In this document: piece by piece, positions 1-9,924 of the stretch
How the letters are laid out: every line of letters begins with the position of its first letter
Numbering within the stretch: position 1 is the stretch's first letter
Origin: Megaustenia siamemsis
Lineage: Eukaryota > Mollusca > Gastropoda > Stylommatophora > Ariophantidae
Length of the DNA stretch: 64,000 bases
Direction of reading: 5' to 3'
Assembly (NCBI GenBank): GCA_032433765.1
Contig: JAVIAB010000102.1
Location: forward strand, 9,942,491-10,006,490
The notes under the pieces: model-generated
Told to the model about the DNA's origin: nothing
What the model saw: the letters and a program-made list of their open reading frames with translations, nothing else
The model's database searches: none
Translations under genes and position numbers: made by a program

Positions 1-465
1 TCAAGTACTGCGCCTGCTGGCGTAGGTGATCATGTCTCTCCACAACTTTCGATCATAACAGTTATTTATCATTTCAGCTATTTACCTTCTGCCAAGCCAT
101 TCTCTAAAGCTGTCTGGTATTTTTCTCCTGGCATCCCTCTATCTCTTCGTCCCTCAATTTTCCCAGTTGTTACAATATATTCCAGCTCTTCTCTTCACAT
201 TACATGACCAGGAAATAATGATTGTTTCTTCCTAATATTAGAAGGGCTATTTATTACTTTGGCCTGTTTCAGAACGTTTTCATTACTCTTCTTAGCTGTC
301 CATAGTATTCTCAACATTCTTCTGTATTATCACATTTCTACAGTCTCCAGTGATTTTCTTGTTTGTTGTCCTATTGTCCATGATTGACATCAATATGATA
401 ATACAGGCTCTACATAACATTTAAGAACTTTTTTTCTTGTTTTTATTGTCTGATAGTTGTTGATA
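1..465 (-). mobile_element. LINE family A, 3' fragment
   Basis: Read on the minus strand this is the C-terminal tail of a non-LTR retrotransposon ORF2. The phrases for a cysteine/tryptophan motif followed by MWFYRRML, FGHVMRR and REWLGRRSTTEM are recognisable with several breaks. The 3' end is at the left edge, at the 'gtacttga' stop context shared by all family A copies. It is 5'-truncated near 465 and not functional. Confidence 0.75.
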
Positions 466-521
466 AAACTGATATACGCAATCAATAAACATATCCCAAA
501 TTAAATATTATGTTATAGGAT

Positions 522-528
<7 letters not shown>

Positions 529-575
<47 letters not shown>
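529..575. repeat. (TA)n microsatellite at a 3' splice site
   Basis: About 23 TA units run directly into the poly-T and TATAG acceptor of the next exon, so the repeat occupies the branch-point/polypyrimidine zone. Confidence 0.95.
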
Positions 576-584
<9 letters not shown>

Positions 585-595
585 GTATGCTATAG

Positions 596-813
596 GACAC
601 TCCAAAACCAGACATTGATCAAATCAAGGCAATTCTGAGTGAGGCCAAGTGGCCATCTCAAGCCAGTTGTTTGGCGATGGAGGCTGATGTTCCATCCTGG
701 TCAATGACCTCTGTCAGGCTGGAGAAGTTGGAAGCAGGAAAGACTGGCCTGGAGAATCTTGGAAACACCTGCTACATGAACAGTGTCATACAGGCTCTGT
801 ACATGTGTGACCA
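596..813 (+). CDS. USP38: USP35/USP38-like deubiquitinase, exon with catalytic Cys box
   Basis: First exon visible in the window of a ubiquitin-specific protease, a cysteine peptidase that removes ubiquitin from proteins. The acceptor TATAG ends at 595 and the donor GTGAGT starts at 814. The 218-nt exon is read in frame from its first base and leaves 2 nt. It ends in the Cys box GLENLGNTCYMNSVIQALYM; the catalytic Cys codon is at 770-772. The sequence before it (RLEKLEAGKTGLENLG) matches the USP35/USP38 subfamily as I know it. The HEAT-like N-terminal half expected for this family must lie left of the window. Exon phase joins exactly to the exon at 3755. Confidence in the family is high; USP38 versus USP35 is inference, because invertebrates often have a single co-orthologue. 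Confidence 0.92.
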
Positions 814-1167
814 GTGAGTACTGGATGTGTGTGATCAGTGAGTGTTGGATGTGTGACTACTAAGTACTGGATGTATGTGATTAATGATTGTTACATGTGT
901 GATCAGTGAGTGCAACATATGTGATCAGTGGGTATTACATGTGTGATCATTGAGTGCTGTATGTGTGATTAATGATTGCTACATGTGTGATCAGTGAGTG
1001 CTACATGTGTAATCAGTGAGTGTTACATGTGTGATGAGTGGGTACTACATGTGTGATCATTGAGTGCTGCATGTGTGATTAATGATTGCTACATGTGTGA
1101 TCAGTGAGTGCTGAATGTGTGATCAGTGAGTGTTATGAACGGTTTCATACAGGCCCTGTACATGTGT
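814..1167 (+). repeat. Minisatellite built from the exon's own 5' splice site
   Basis: About 15 degenerate copies of a 21-22 bp unit, 'acatgtgtgatcagtgagtg', follow the authentic donor. The unit equals the last exon bases plus donor (acatgtgtgaccaGTGAGT). Six further perfect GTGAGT motifs start at 838, 906, 994, 1016, 1104 and 1126. The array closes with a 33-nt copy of exon sequence at 1135-1167, 30/33 identical to 776-808, so it sits between two copies of the exon end. Confidence 0.9.
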
Positions 1168-1499
1168 TGCAGTTGCAAGTGAATCGTATGGGGTTTGTAG
1201 AATGGCACAAATCTTCATTGCACATTTGTATTTCTTTTTTTTATTTTCGAACTTTATACATATCAGCTCTTGAGCTTTGATATCACATTCAGATTTAAGG
1301 TACTCATACATGTTAGCAGGGAAAAAAAAAACATTTCTTCAATGTCAGATAGAGCTAGTCCATCGTTTCATACTGACATGAATCCTGGACAATTTTAGAC
1401 AACAGACTGTAACTGCAAAAGTGGGATTTTGTGAAACAATATTACATCTGTCATGAGCTGCTGAAAAGAAAGTTGTCAAGAGCTTTTTTTAAAATTAGT
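1168..1499. other. Intron sequence, no feature recognised
   Basis: AT-rich intron sequence with short poly-T and poly-A runs. I see no coding similarity or clear repeat. Confidence 0.5.
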
Positions 1500-1850
1500 T
1501 TTTTGCGTTCGCCAGCTTTCACCCCTGGTGAAGTCCCTAGAGTCTTAGAGACTAGACACTGAATTGTGCATTTTAATTAATTTTTCCCTGGCAGCTGTGT
1601 TCACAGGGGTCCCTCGCCGCATAGGCAGAAAACTCCACCTTCAGAGGTACTTTTTTTTTTCCAACGATGAGTAATTGATGTTTCAAGCCGGGCCTTGCTG
1701 CTGAGACCAGGGGTTGTTGCCGCAGAGATAAATCATAAATACAAATCCCAACTGGTGTAACCAGTAATCCCAACCGGGATTTGAACTCACAACCTCTCTG
1801 TCTCGAGACCGGCGTCTTGCCCCGATACCAACCAGTCCCTCAAGAACATA
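1500..1850 (-). mobile_element. tRNA-derived SINE, second family
   Basis: On the minus strand a tRNA-like head carries an A-box-like segment (tggtatcggggcaag) and a B-box-like GAGTTCAAATCCC at about 1767-1780. About 270 bp of unrelated body follow. It differs from SINE-1. The boundaries are approximate. Confidence 0.5.
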
Positions 1851-2027
1851 TTACAAGCAGTGAAAGCTAAAGATAGATCATTACTAACATCAGGAGGAAG
1901 CAATCATGTTTTGGTCATGCAATGGGAAGGGAACAACTAAAGTATATTGGAACAACAGGAAAAACTGAAAAAAAGAAAAAAATAGAGGGAAGCAGAGAGT
2001 AATGACACCAGTTTAGGAGGAGGATTT

Positions 2028-2158
2028 GGTGGTTGGTTGCGTTCGCCCGATGACTAAAGTATTCTAGAGTATCGTGGTAGAATAGAATATTCTTCTTCAT
2101 CATCCGCCCTTACAAGGACGTAGTGGACGTGTCTGCGTTGTGTCGTGGTTTGCAGTAT
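2028..2158. mobile_element. 131-bp insertion inside LINE A
   Basis: Flanked by a perfect 10-bp direct repeat AGGAGGATTT (2018-2027 and 2159-2168), as expected for a target-site duplication. The insert has no coding potential and I do not recognise its family. Confidence 0.5.
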
Positions 2159-2190
2159 AGGAGGATTTAGGAGAAAGTCAACACTAGAAG

Positions 2191-2707
2191 AGGAAGCCGC
2201 GGTAGCTCAGTGGTTAGTGGACTGGACTGCAAAGGACATGAGGTCGGGTGCGATCCTGATCGACAGCTACTGGGTTCACCCAGGCTTACATTTTTACCGG
2301 ATTTTTTTCTGGTAAAGTAAAGCAGCATGGGTGTAATACCGACCACATTTCATGAAAAAAATCATGTGTCGAAGATCTATAAAAAAAATTAGAGACACAA
2401 ACACCATATTCCCTATACGTTAGAGGCACTAACACCATATTCCCTATACGTTAGAGACACTAACACCATATTCCCTATACGTTAGAGGCACTAACACTAT
2501 ATTCCCTATACGTTAGAGACACTAACACCATATTCCCTATACGTTAGAGACACTAACACTATATTCCCTATACGTTAGAGACACTAACACCATATTCCCT
2601 ATACGTTAGAGACACTAACACCATATTCCCTATACGTTAGAGACACTAACACCATATTCCCTATACGCCACTTGGCGTGATGAGGCTCTTTACTTACTTT
2701 ACAACCG
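2191..2707 (+). mobile_element. SINE-1 with expanded tail
   Basis: tRNA-like head with A box TAGCTCAGTGG, a degenerate B box (GGTGCGATCCTG), then the SINE-1 body with 'ccggattttttctgg' and 'gtaataccgaccaca'. It ends in the characteristic 'gccacttggcgtga' tail. It is inserted in LINE A between two TAGAAG repeats. The tail region is amplified (see 2395-2672). Confidence 0.8.
2395..2672 (+). repeat. 31-bp minisatellite within SINE-1 tail
   Basis: Nine near-identical units of 'acaccatattccctatacg' plus 'ttagagacacta'. The unit is the SINE-1 3' segment immediately before its terminal palindrome. Differences between units are mostly a/g at one site. Confidence 0.9.
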
Positions 2708-2932
2708 TAGAAGATAATAAATAACTAGAAATTGTTGGGTGACATGATCACCGTTATTATCAGGCATGATAATAATGATGATAATGATGATGATGTTAAT
2801 TTTTGAACATTTTATTTGGATCATCTTCACATTCTTATTTCTGTTGTTTTATTAATTTTGTTCATCTTACATTCTGGTCCTTTCTTTTCCTTTGACATTT
2901 TGTTCCTATATATTTGTGTCACAGCTCTTAAT

Positions 2933-3236
2933 GTGTTAGACGAATGACAGGAAACAGTCTGAGAGATAAGATCAGAAATGAAGAACTGAGAAAAAAGCTA
3001 GGAATCGCCCCCGCCATAGAATATATAAGGAAACAACAGATAAAATGGTTTGGCCACGTGATAAGGCAGAACGATCAAAACACAACACAATGATCCTTCA
3101 ATAAACATTGCGAGAACATCAGACCCAGGGGTCGACCACGAAAAAGATGGATCGATGGAATATGAGAAGCACTTGGAAACATAACAGCAGCAGAGGCGAA
3201 CAGAAGAGCAAAACATGCATCATTTAAACAAAACAT
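2933..3236 (+). mobile_element. LINE family D, 3' fragment
   Basis: Encodes RRMTGNSLRDKIRNEELRKK, then KWFGHVIRQ and GRPRKRWIDGI with a stop inside. This is the C-terminal tail of a non-LTR retrotransposon. The same family occurs at 15082-15655 on the other strand. Confidence 0.75.
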
Positions 3237-3239
3237 TGT

Positions 3240-3498
3240 ACTACTTTATAGCTCAGTGGTTAGTGAACTGGACTACAAAGGACACGAGGTAGGGTTCGAT
3301 CCCAACCGACGGCTCCGATTTCACCCAGCCGTGAATGGGTACCGGATTTTTTTTTCTGGGAAAATAAAGCGGCACGGGCGTAATACCGACCACATTACCC
3401 CAAAAATCATGTGCCGAAGGTCTGTAAAATTTATGGTCACTAACACCATAATCCCTATACGCCACTTGGCGTGACGGGGTACTTTTCTTTTTTTTTTT
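3240..3498 (+). mobile_element. SINE-1, near full length
   Basis: A box TAGCTCAGTGG near 3248, B box GGTTCGATCCC near 3294, body with 'gtaataccgaccacatta', end 'cgccacttggcgtgacgggg' and a T-rich tail. The first bases of the head are missing. Confidence 0.88.
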
Positions 3499-3504
3499 TT
3501 TACT

Positions 3505-3738
3505 GATACTATTTTAACAAAACATTACATCATTTTAACAAAACATTACATCATTTTAACAAAACATTACATCATTTTAACAAAACATTACATCATTTTA
3601 ACAAAACAATACATCATTTTAACAAAACATTACATCATTTTAACAAAACAATACATCATTTTAACAAAACATTACATCATTTTAACAAAACATTACATCA
3701 TTTTAACAAAACATTACACTATTTAACAAAACATTAAT
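3505..3738 (+). repeat. 21-bp minisatellite abutting exon 2
   Basis: Eleven units of 'attttaacaaaacattacatc'. The last degenerate unit lies about 20 bp before the acceptor at 3754. The splice AG itself is not part of the unit. Confidence 0.9.
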
Positions 3739-3754
3739 ACTGTGTTCTTCTCAG

Positions 3755-3848
3755 GTTTTGCAGAGGTGTTCTAGAGAAAACACCACACAGGAAAGAAATT
3801 ATTTTACTGAGGCTGCAGCATGTCTTTGCCCTTCTCAGCGAATCAAAC
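3755..3848 (+). CDS. USP38: USP35/USP38-like deubiquitinase, exon 2
   Basis: A 94-nt exon between the acceptor TTCTCAG (ends 3754) and the donor GTAAGA (starts 3849). Its first base completes the split Gln codon of the previous exon; 31 codons follow, ending in phase 0. It encodes the helix after the Cys box, including RLQHVFALLSES. In USP38 the same position reads as a leucine-rich helix before the conserved aromatic/proline segment that starts the next exon. Both junctions keep frame exactly, which supports the model. The exon is too short to recognise alone; its assignment rests on phase and position. Confidence 0.85.
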
Positions 3849-4124
3849 GTAAGAAAACATTTCTCAAATTCCTTTCTATCTTGTTTTATTGAGCTTAAGA
3901 CAGAACAAAGTGATGGGGTTCTAGACTCTCCATGTTTAACGATCTTTGTTATCAAGCATCAGACTTTACACAAGATATACCTAGTCACTTTTCCTTGTTC
4001 TGGGGGAGCAAACTCGGCAAGGGCGATGATACAAGCTGTTGTTTTCTCTTTTACAAGTGTGGTCAACATTTATCAACAGTAAGGAACAGGCAAATAATTG
4101 CAATGCTGCGATAAAGCTGGTAGC

Positions 4125-4575
4125 AAAGAGCCAGTTGTGAGGTGTGATAAACACTCCGTGGTATATTGTGATAAACACTCCAAGGTATGTCGTGATAAAC
4201 ACTCCTAAGCATATTGTGATAACACTCCAAGGTATATCGTGATAAACACTCCAAAGTATATTGTGATAAACACCCCAAGGTATATAGTTATAAACACTCC
4301 AAGGTATGTTGTGATAAACACTTCAAGGTATGTTGTGATAAACACTGCAAGGTATATCGTGATAAACACTCCAAGGTATATTGTGATAAACACTCCAAGA
4401 TATGAACATGCAGTACATGTAGTTATAGATAATTGTACTTCATCGTTTGTTGTCCTTGTCCCTGTATTCTGAAGAAGGTCACAGGATGAAACGTCAGTAT
4501 CGTGTTGTGTTCCTTCCTTGTACAGCTGTCACCATACCTTGGAGTGTTTATCACACCCCACTACTGGCTCCTTTA
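4125..4575. mobile_element. Foldback/MITE-like element with internal minisatellite
   Basis: Imperfect 40-bp terminal inverted repeats at 4125-4164 and about 4534-4575 share 'gagccagt', 'gtgtgataaacactcc' and 'ggtat'. A direct repeat TTTATCAACAGTA lies outside (4069-4081 and 4571-4583, the right copy overlapping the repeat end). There is no transposase. The inside is a 24-bp array plus a segment with 'gaagaaggtcacaggatgaaacgtc', a type of motif common in invertebrate nonautonomous elements. Confidence 0.55.
4147..4401 (+). repeat. 24-bp minisatellite inside the foldback element
   Basis: About 11 units of 'gtgataaacactccaagg' plus 'tatatc'. The unit is the inner end of the element's own terminal inverted repeat. 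Confidence 0.9.
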
Positions 4576-4696
4576 TCAACAGTATCTGGTTACCCTTCAA
4601 ATTTGAAATGTGAACCAAAAGCTTAGAATCTCAGCAAGACATGTATTGTCATGCAACACTCAGCAAGACATGTATTGTCATGAAACACTCAACGAG

Positions 4697-5093
4697 AGAA
4701 AAAATAGAAAAGGCTCAAGAATACATTTTCTTCCTCTTCTTTCCTTCCTCATTTGCCTTTCAGCGTCGAGGGGAGATATAATTTGCGGTCTTTTGCTCTT
4801 CTGTTTGCCTCTGCTGCTGTTATGTTTCCTAGTGCTTCTAATATTCCATCGATCCATCTTTTTCGTGATCGAGAATACATGGAGAGGAGATATCAAGAAA
4901 ACCTTAACGAAAGAGAAAATAGGAAAAGCTCAAGAATACATGGAGAGGAGATATCTTGAAAACACACAACGAAAGAGAAAATAGGAAGGGCTCAAGAATA
5001 CATGGAAAAGAGATATCATAAAAATCTCAACGAAATAGAAAAATGGAAAGGTCCAAGAATACACAGTGAGAAGATATCATGAAAACACTCAAT
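4697..5093 (+). repeat. 62-bp tandem repeat interrupted by a LINE
   Basis: About five units carrying 'agaatacatggagaggag' and 'cgaaagagaaaatagga'. The first unit is split by the LINE D fragment at 4728-4869. Confidence 0.75.
4728..4869 (-). mobile_element. 5'-truncated LINE family D with target-site duplication
   Basis: Matches the minus-strand LINE D at 15123-15265 ('ttggcgtcgaggggagata' region). It is bounded by GAATACAT on both sides and sits inside a 62-bp tandem repeat unit. Only about 140 bp of the 3' end was copied. Confidence 0.65.
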
Positions 5094-5099
5094 GAAATT

Positions 5100-6230
5100 A
5101 GTCTTGATTGGAAGAAAATGGACAAAGGGTCAAGGAATTAAGCTGGATATTGAAACCTTATCCATGATCTCTGCTCCCAAAGAAAGGCCAGAAGAACTTA
5201 AATTGACTTTCTAGGGACTGATATATGCTTTATCACCGCCCATTACCTGTGGCAGTAAACCTTTAGCCACAAGTTAATCATGAAAAAAGAAAAAGACTAA
5301 AAGAGCAACATGACTCCATGTGTAGAGTGTATGTCCCTCGGCCCATTAATTGGTGATAGATCACACCGACAAAAGATGTGTTCAGCAATAGTCTGTGTAC
5401 ACCCTTGATCGTGAGCCGGCAGACAATACTCCCTCCGTGGTCGTTGTAGCGGGTAACTTCGCGTTGATAGTCGCCGCGCTGTTATTCCATCCCGCCCTGG
5501 GACGTTGCCTTCCTTGGGAATGGTTCGTTGACACTATTTACGTGGACGTCTACAACACTGACAACAGCAACACTCTAAGAAGTCTTCTTAGAACAAAGAA
5601 ACAGGTGTTTATTGTGACCCTTGGTCCACACTGATAACAATGAAAAAACGTCAGCAACAGAACTTGCAACTTACAACAATGGAAAATACCAGCAACATAC
5701 CTGGTGCTGAACTCGTACATCTGTCAAACTGGCATAATGCTGGTATAAGAAAACTCAGTCGGCCTTCCTCTCGCACTCTGTTAACCGTGTGGTATGAACT
5801 TCCTCTCATACCCGACTAAAGACTTCTATTTCCCTTGGACCCTGACATGGTCACTAATTATCACATTAGACAGTCTCTCCACATGAAGACTGTGCAAATC
5901 GAAATATGTTTTCCATAAGGCAGCCAGTTAATTAACTCGAAGCCTACCGACCAAGGTGTTTCTGCCCTTGGTAGGCTATTGACATCCCATCAGGTACTGA
6001 AATCTATTAACACCGACTTGGCGGCCCTCTCCTAAGAAAAACCAACTGTCTCTCTCTTTGGCTACCTTCAGGATGATTAGATTTTCTGCCCGCTCAAATA
6101 TCACTCTCCTGAGTGATCCTCACACCTACACGGACTCCACTGTTTTTCTGTTTATCATTCATTCCTCTCTCTTTCCCGTTATCACTCTCGTTCACTCATC
6201 ATTACATAATTCCGCCCCACTGCTACACAT
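5100..6230. other. Intron 2 sequence, no identified feature
   Basis: Less AT-rich than its surroundings at 5395-5640 and 5940-6030. A 79-codon open frame at 5395-5634 lacks any recognisable motif. The texture suggests an old interspersed repeat, but I cannot assign one. Confidence 0.4.
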
Positions 6231-6234
6231 GTGG

Positions 6235-6390
6235 CACATATGGAATATGGTGTTAGTGCCCATATTTTTACAGACCTTCAGCGCATTATTTATGGTGTAA
6301 TGCGGTTATTGTTATGTCCATGTTGCTTCACTTTCCAAGAAAAAAAATGTCAGGTACCCATTTAAGGCTGGGTGAACCCAGAAGCCTACA
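6235..6390 (-). mobile_element. SINE-1 fragment
   Basis: Minus-strand SINE-1 body and tail, diverged: 'gaatatggtgttagtg', 'acagaccttcagc', 'cccatttaaggctgggtga'. The tRNA head is absent, so it is truncated at the 6390 side. Confidence 0.75.
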
Positions 6391-6394
6391 CGAA

Positions 6395-6850
6395 TATACG
6401 AATTGACAATCATGAAGATACAGACTTTCATTAATGGATGCTTACGCAGAATAAAAGGATTGAAATGGCAGGACAAAATCACTAACATAGAATTATGGAA
6501 ACGTATCAGTCAAATACCAGTGGATAAAGAGATACAGCGAAGACGATGGCACTGGATAGGACACACACTGCGGAAGCCAACTGAGAGTATTACACAACAG
6601 GCCCTTTTTTGGAATCCCCAGGGGAAAAGACAAAGAGGAAGACCAAGGAATTCTTGGAGAAAACAGACAAAAGCAGAGACGAAGATGATGGGGAAGACAT
6701 GGAATGATCTTAAACGAATGGCAAGAAACAGAACGGCTTGGAAAGTGTTTGTTGAAGACCTATGCTCCACAGGGAGCTGAAAGGTAGACGAAGAAGAACC
6801 TAGAATCCGTCAATCAGGATCAAGCCCGACCTCTTGCAAGCCCAGGATTA
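6395..6850 (+). mobile_element. LINE family F, 3' ORF end
   Basis: An open stretch at 6403-6780 encodes FINGCLRRIKGL, RRRWHWIGHTLRK, QRGRPRNSWRKQ, MARNRTAWKVFVEDLCSTGS and a stop, the typical C-terminal tail of a non-LTR retrotransposon polymerase. The 3' UTR continues to about 6850. There is no reverse transcriptase domain here, so it is 5'-truncated. Confidence 0.8.
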
Positions 6851-6929
6851 GAAGGATTAAAGAAATATTTATGATGTCCATAGAATTGTCTAATTAAAGG
6901 GCTGGGAATAATTCCCACCATTGAGTCTT

Positions 6930-7062
6930 CTTCTACCTTCTTAGCTACTTGTGCAGCATAGGTCTTCAACAAACACTTTCCAAATCGTTCTGTTTTTTGC
7001 CATTTTTTAAAGATTATTCCATGTCTCCCCCATTATCTTCTTCTCTGCTTCTATCTGTCTTC
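6930..7062 (-). mobile_element. LINE family F fragment, inverted
   Basis: Minus-strand copy of the family F 3' end ('tgttgaagacctatgctgc', 'aaaaacagaacgatttgg'). With the copy at 6395-6850 it forms a tail-to-tail inverted pair about 80-150 bp apart. Confidence 0.65.
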
Positions 7063-7339
7063 CCAAAAGGTGAGTCGGCAACTCCTTACGGCTTTTTTCG
7101 GCTTGCGTCATATATCTCTTAGACAGAGAGCCTTTATCTTTCCTGGATGGCGGATTTACTTTGATTCTTTTCTTTGACTTGTCCATGTTTGTGAAGTTTT
7201 TTCGGCTTATTTTTTTACACTATGGGATAGCCAGTCCCATGCCCAACCCTTCTCGCCTCTTATGAACATGCCTGGTAGGGTACAGCGCTACTATTCTTTA
7301 CTCCCCTTTCGGGCCCCAGCAGCGCACGGGCGCCCACCA
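7063..7339. other. Unassigned sequence between LINE fragments
   Basis: Contains 'ctatgggatagccagtccca' (with a short internal inverted repeat) and a GC-rich end near 7310-7335. No gene or known repeat recognised. Confidence 0.4.
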
Positions 7340-7625
7340 TTGAGTACATAACAAAATAGATCAAGTGATTTGGCCACGTAATAAGGCAGAAAGATCAAAA
7401 TACAACACAACGAGTTTTCCGAAAACACTGCAAGAACACCAACTCCAAGGACTGACAATGAAAAAGATGGGAATTGGTGGAATATTAGAAACACTAGGAA
7501 ACAGCAACAGCAGAAGCCAAGAAAAGAACATGTAGATAAAACACAAAATGGTATTAAAGCAAAAGACCACAAACTATATCTCCCCTCAAAACTAAATGGC
7601 AAATGAGGAAGGAAAGAAAAAGAGA
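7340..7625 (+). mobile_element. LINE family D fragment, degenerate
   Basis: Encodes KWFGHVIRQ-like sequence ('tttggccacgtaataaggcag') and the downstream basic segment with several stops. It parallels 3040-3236. Confidence 0.65.
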
Positions 7626-7695
7626 ATAAGAACAGAGTTATCGAAGAGAAATTTAATATATTCATAAAATGACTTACTGCCTTCACATTATCTTT

Positions 7696-8385
7696 CATCA
7701 TCATCGTGTGCCTTCTCCGCAACGAAGGTTGGTTACCATGGATCGCTATTCTACTCTGTTTCTTGCTTTGATGGTGCAGGCTGTCATAGATTGACTTGAC
7801 CATCTTTTGATGTTACTCGTCCATGTTAGTCTTGGTCTGCCTCTGCCTCTTTTACCTTGTATTTTTCCTTCCAATATTACTTTTAGTAGGCTGTTGTGTC
7901 TTTTAACATGCCCCAAAAATTTCATTTGTCTTGTCTAAATTGTATTTAGTAGTTCTCTTTTTATTCTCAGTTGTTTTAAAACGTTATCGTTTGTTATCTT
8001 TTGTTTCCATCCAATTCTACCTATTCTTCTATAAATCCACATTTCAAAGGCTTCAATTTTCTGTTCTGTTTTCTTGTCTAATGTCCATGTTTCTGCACCA
8101 TACAGGAATATTGAGAAGATGTAACATTTTGCAATTCTTAGTTTCAGCCTTGTTGATATTTGTTTTGTTGTTAGTATATTTTTCATGGCATTAAAATTAC
8201 TTTTTGCCATACCTATTCTTTTGTTTATTTCAGTTTTGCATTTTCCATCATTGGTTATAGTATGTCCCAGGTAGTTGTAACTCTGGACTGTCTCCAGATG
8301 TATTCCCTCAACTGTGATATTTAATTGTAGGTCTTGAAAATTTTCTTTGTTATCTTTATTACCCTTTATTTGATTTTTATTTTCT
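7696..8385 (-). mobile_element. LINE family B, 3' portion
   Basis: The minus strand encodes KSNFNAMKNILTTKQIS, FLYGAETWTLDKKTEQK, AFEMWIYRRIGRIGWKQK and RIKRELLNTI, then the basic KRGRGRPRLTW tail and a CATCATCAT-type 3' end at 7696. It is the C-terminal part of a non-LTR retrotransposon ORF2 with frame breaks; no intact reverse transcriptase. Confidence 0.8.
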
Positions 8386-8526
8386 TGTGTATTGGTTGCT
8401 AAATGACAAAATGCTTGTTATGTTTGTATATTATGTATATGACTAGCTAGCTACAAAGGATTCTTATTATTAATTTTGTATTTAAATGATACCTGTATAT
8501 TAATGAAGGCTCATCGTTTTTTACAG

Positions 8527-9695
8527 CGTCCTGCCATTTCTCCTATTAAGTTCCTGCAGACATCCAGGCCTTCGTGGTTCCTGCCTGGTCATCAACAAGA
8601 CTGCTCAGAATTTCTGAGGCATCTTCTGAATCAGCTTCATGAAGATGAAAGATCATCCTGTAGCTCTCAAATCCCTGAAACCATCAAAGTTCATATAGAC
8701 ACACGCAGCAAGGATGACAGAAAGAGACCACAAGTGATGTTGACATCAGTCAAAAGGATGACAGAGGAATTGGAGAATGGTTTGGAATCCCTGAAAAGCT
8801 GCAACTCGATCAAGAGTTCTGGGATATCGCTCGTAGAGAGCACTTTCCGAGGTAAAGTCCAGACAACTCTAAGATGCCTTGCGTGTGCGCATGAGTCAGC
8901 GACAGTTGAAAGTTTTGTGGACATCTCATTAGCTTTCCCAAATTCATCAATGTCCTCTCATGACTCCCGCAAGAGCCTGGCTGGAGGAGGTGGCAGCTCT
9001 GACACAGAAGTAGAAAACATGCATGCTGCTGAAGCGGAGATTGCTAGCCCATCTGAGGAGTGCATCTCACTCTGGGAACTTATCTCATTCTACCTAAAAC
9101 CAGAAAAACTGACCGGTGATAATAAATACCACTGTGGCAAATGTAAAACACTACAGGATGGGGAGAGAACAATTCAAATTATTGAGTCCCCCCAGTACCT
9201 AATCTTCACTCTCTTGAGGTTTTCCTATGACACCAAACTCCAAGCAAGAACAAAGATTGCTCAGGACATCTACTACCCTAGAACTCTTTCAGTGCCTGTT
9301 TGTAGCATCCCATCGTCCAAAGAATCAAAAGCATGTCTTTCAAAACAGAATTCAGGAAACATGTCTACCCCGTGCAGCAGTTCTACAGTCGGTTCCGATT
9401 CACACTCAGCTAAACTTGAAAACATTTCTAAAAATCTTGCAGCCAAATTTGAAAATTGCAAAAACGGTAGCCGGTCTCATCTTTTGTACAGTCTATGTGG
9501 TGTGATAATCCATTCTGGCTTATCATCAGAAAGTGGGCACTACTATTGCTATGCTCGTCATTCTCAATCTGGCCAGATAAGTGCTGAAATGTCGGACAGC
9601 TCAAAAGATAATCTTGATGACCTGGACTTTCTGCCGGACAAGTGGTACAACTTTAATGATGGTAGAGTGTCACGAGTTACTTTTGACTCCTTCAG
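8527..9695 (+). CDS. USP38: USP35/USP38-like deubiquitinase, large catalytic exon
   Basis: A 1169-nt exon with acceptor TTTTTTACAG (ends 8526) and donor GTAAGC (starts 9696). It is read in frame from its first base and leaves 2 nt. It carries most of the peptidase domain: SRPSWFLPGHQQDCSEFLR (QQDCSEF box) at the start; a zinc ribbon from two CxxC pairs (LRCLACAHE and YHCGKCKTLQ); ESPQYLIFTLLRFSYD; the His box SGLSSESGHYYCYARHS with the catalytic His codon at 9538-9540; and WYNFNDGRVSRVTFDSF with the third triad residue (Asp) at 9658-9660. All active-site residues are present, so the enzyme looks functional. A Ser-rich, Asp-rich insert (about 9580-9640) lies between the His and Asp boxes, as in USP38. 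Confidence 0.95.
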
Positions 9696-9924
9696 GTAAG
9701 CTTTTTCTTAGTGTTCACCCTTTAAGTGGGCGTACACAATGAGCGTACATGCGATGTGTCGCTAGTTTTACGACAAATCTGCAGTATCTTCTCCGTTTGT
9801 CCTGGCATATCTTTGACCTGCGTAGATTTTTGCTTAGCAATGCTTGCCTGGCCTTTTCACTACCTAGGGTTCTTTAGTGTATGTAAGTACACAGTGGACC
9901 TACTATTTTTTTGCTAGTATGCAA

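Larger units (their letters stand above)
1889..2760 (+). mobile_element. LINE family A fragment with two nested insertions
   Basis: LINE A 3' ORF sequence appears in three pieces: 1889-2017, 2169-2190 and about 2708-2750. The order matches intact copies (gagggaagc..., then ...aaggtcaacaacagaa, then ...gacatgatcacc). The gaps hold a 131-bp insert and a SINE-1, each with short flanking duplications. Confidence 0.65.

Noticed and set aside
3240..3320. A functional tRNA gene at A/B box sequences
   Set aside because: The same head is repeated about a dozen times attached to the SINE-1 body, and the anticodon arm is degenerate; these are SINE promoters.
4610..4984. 124-codon plus-strand frame
   Set aside because: It crosses a tandem repeat and an antisense LINE D fragment; not a gene.
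5395..5634. 79-codon open frame in USP intron 2
   Set aside because: No recognisable domain, no splice or start support, less AT-rich sequence that makes chance frames longer.
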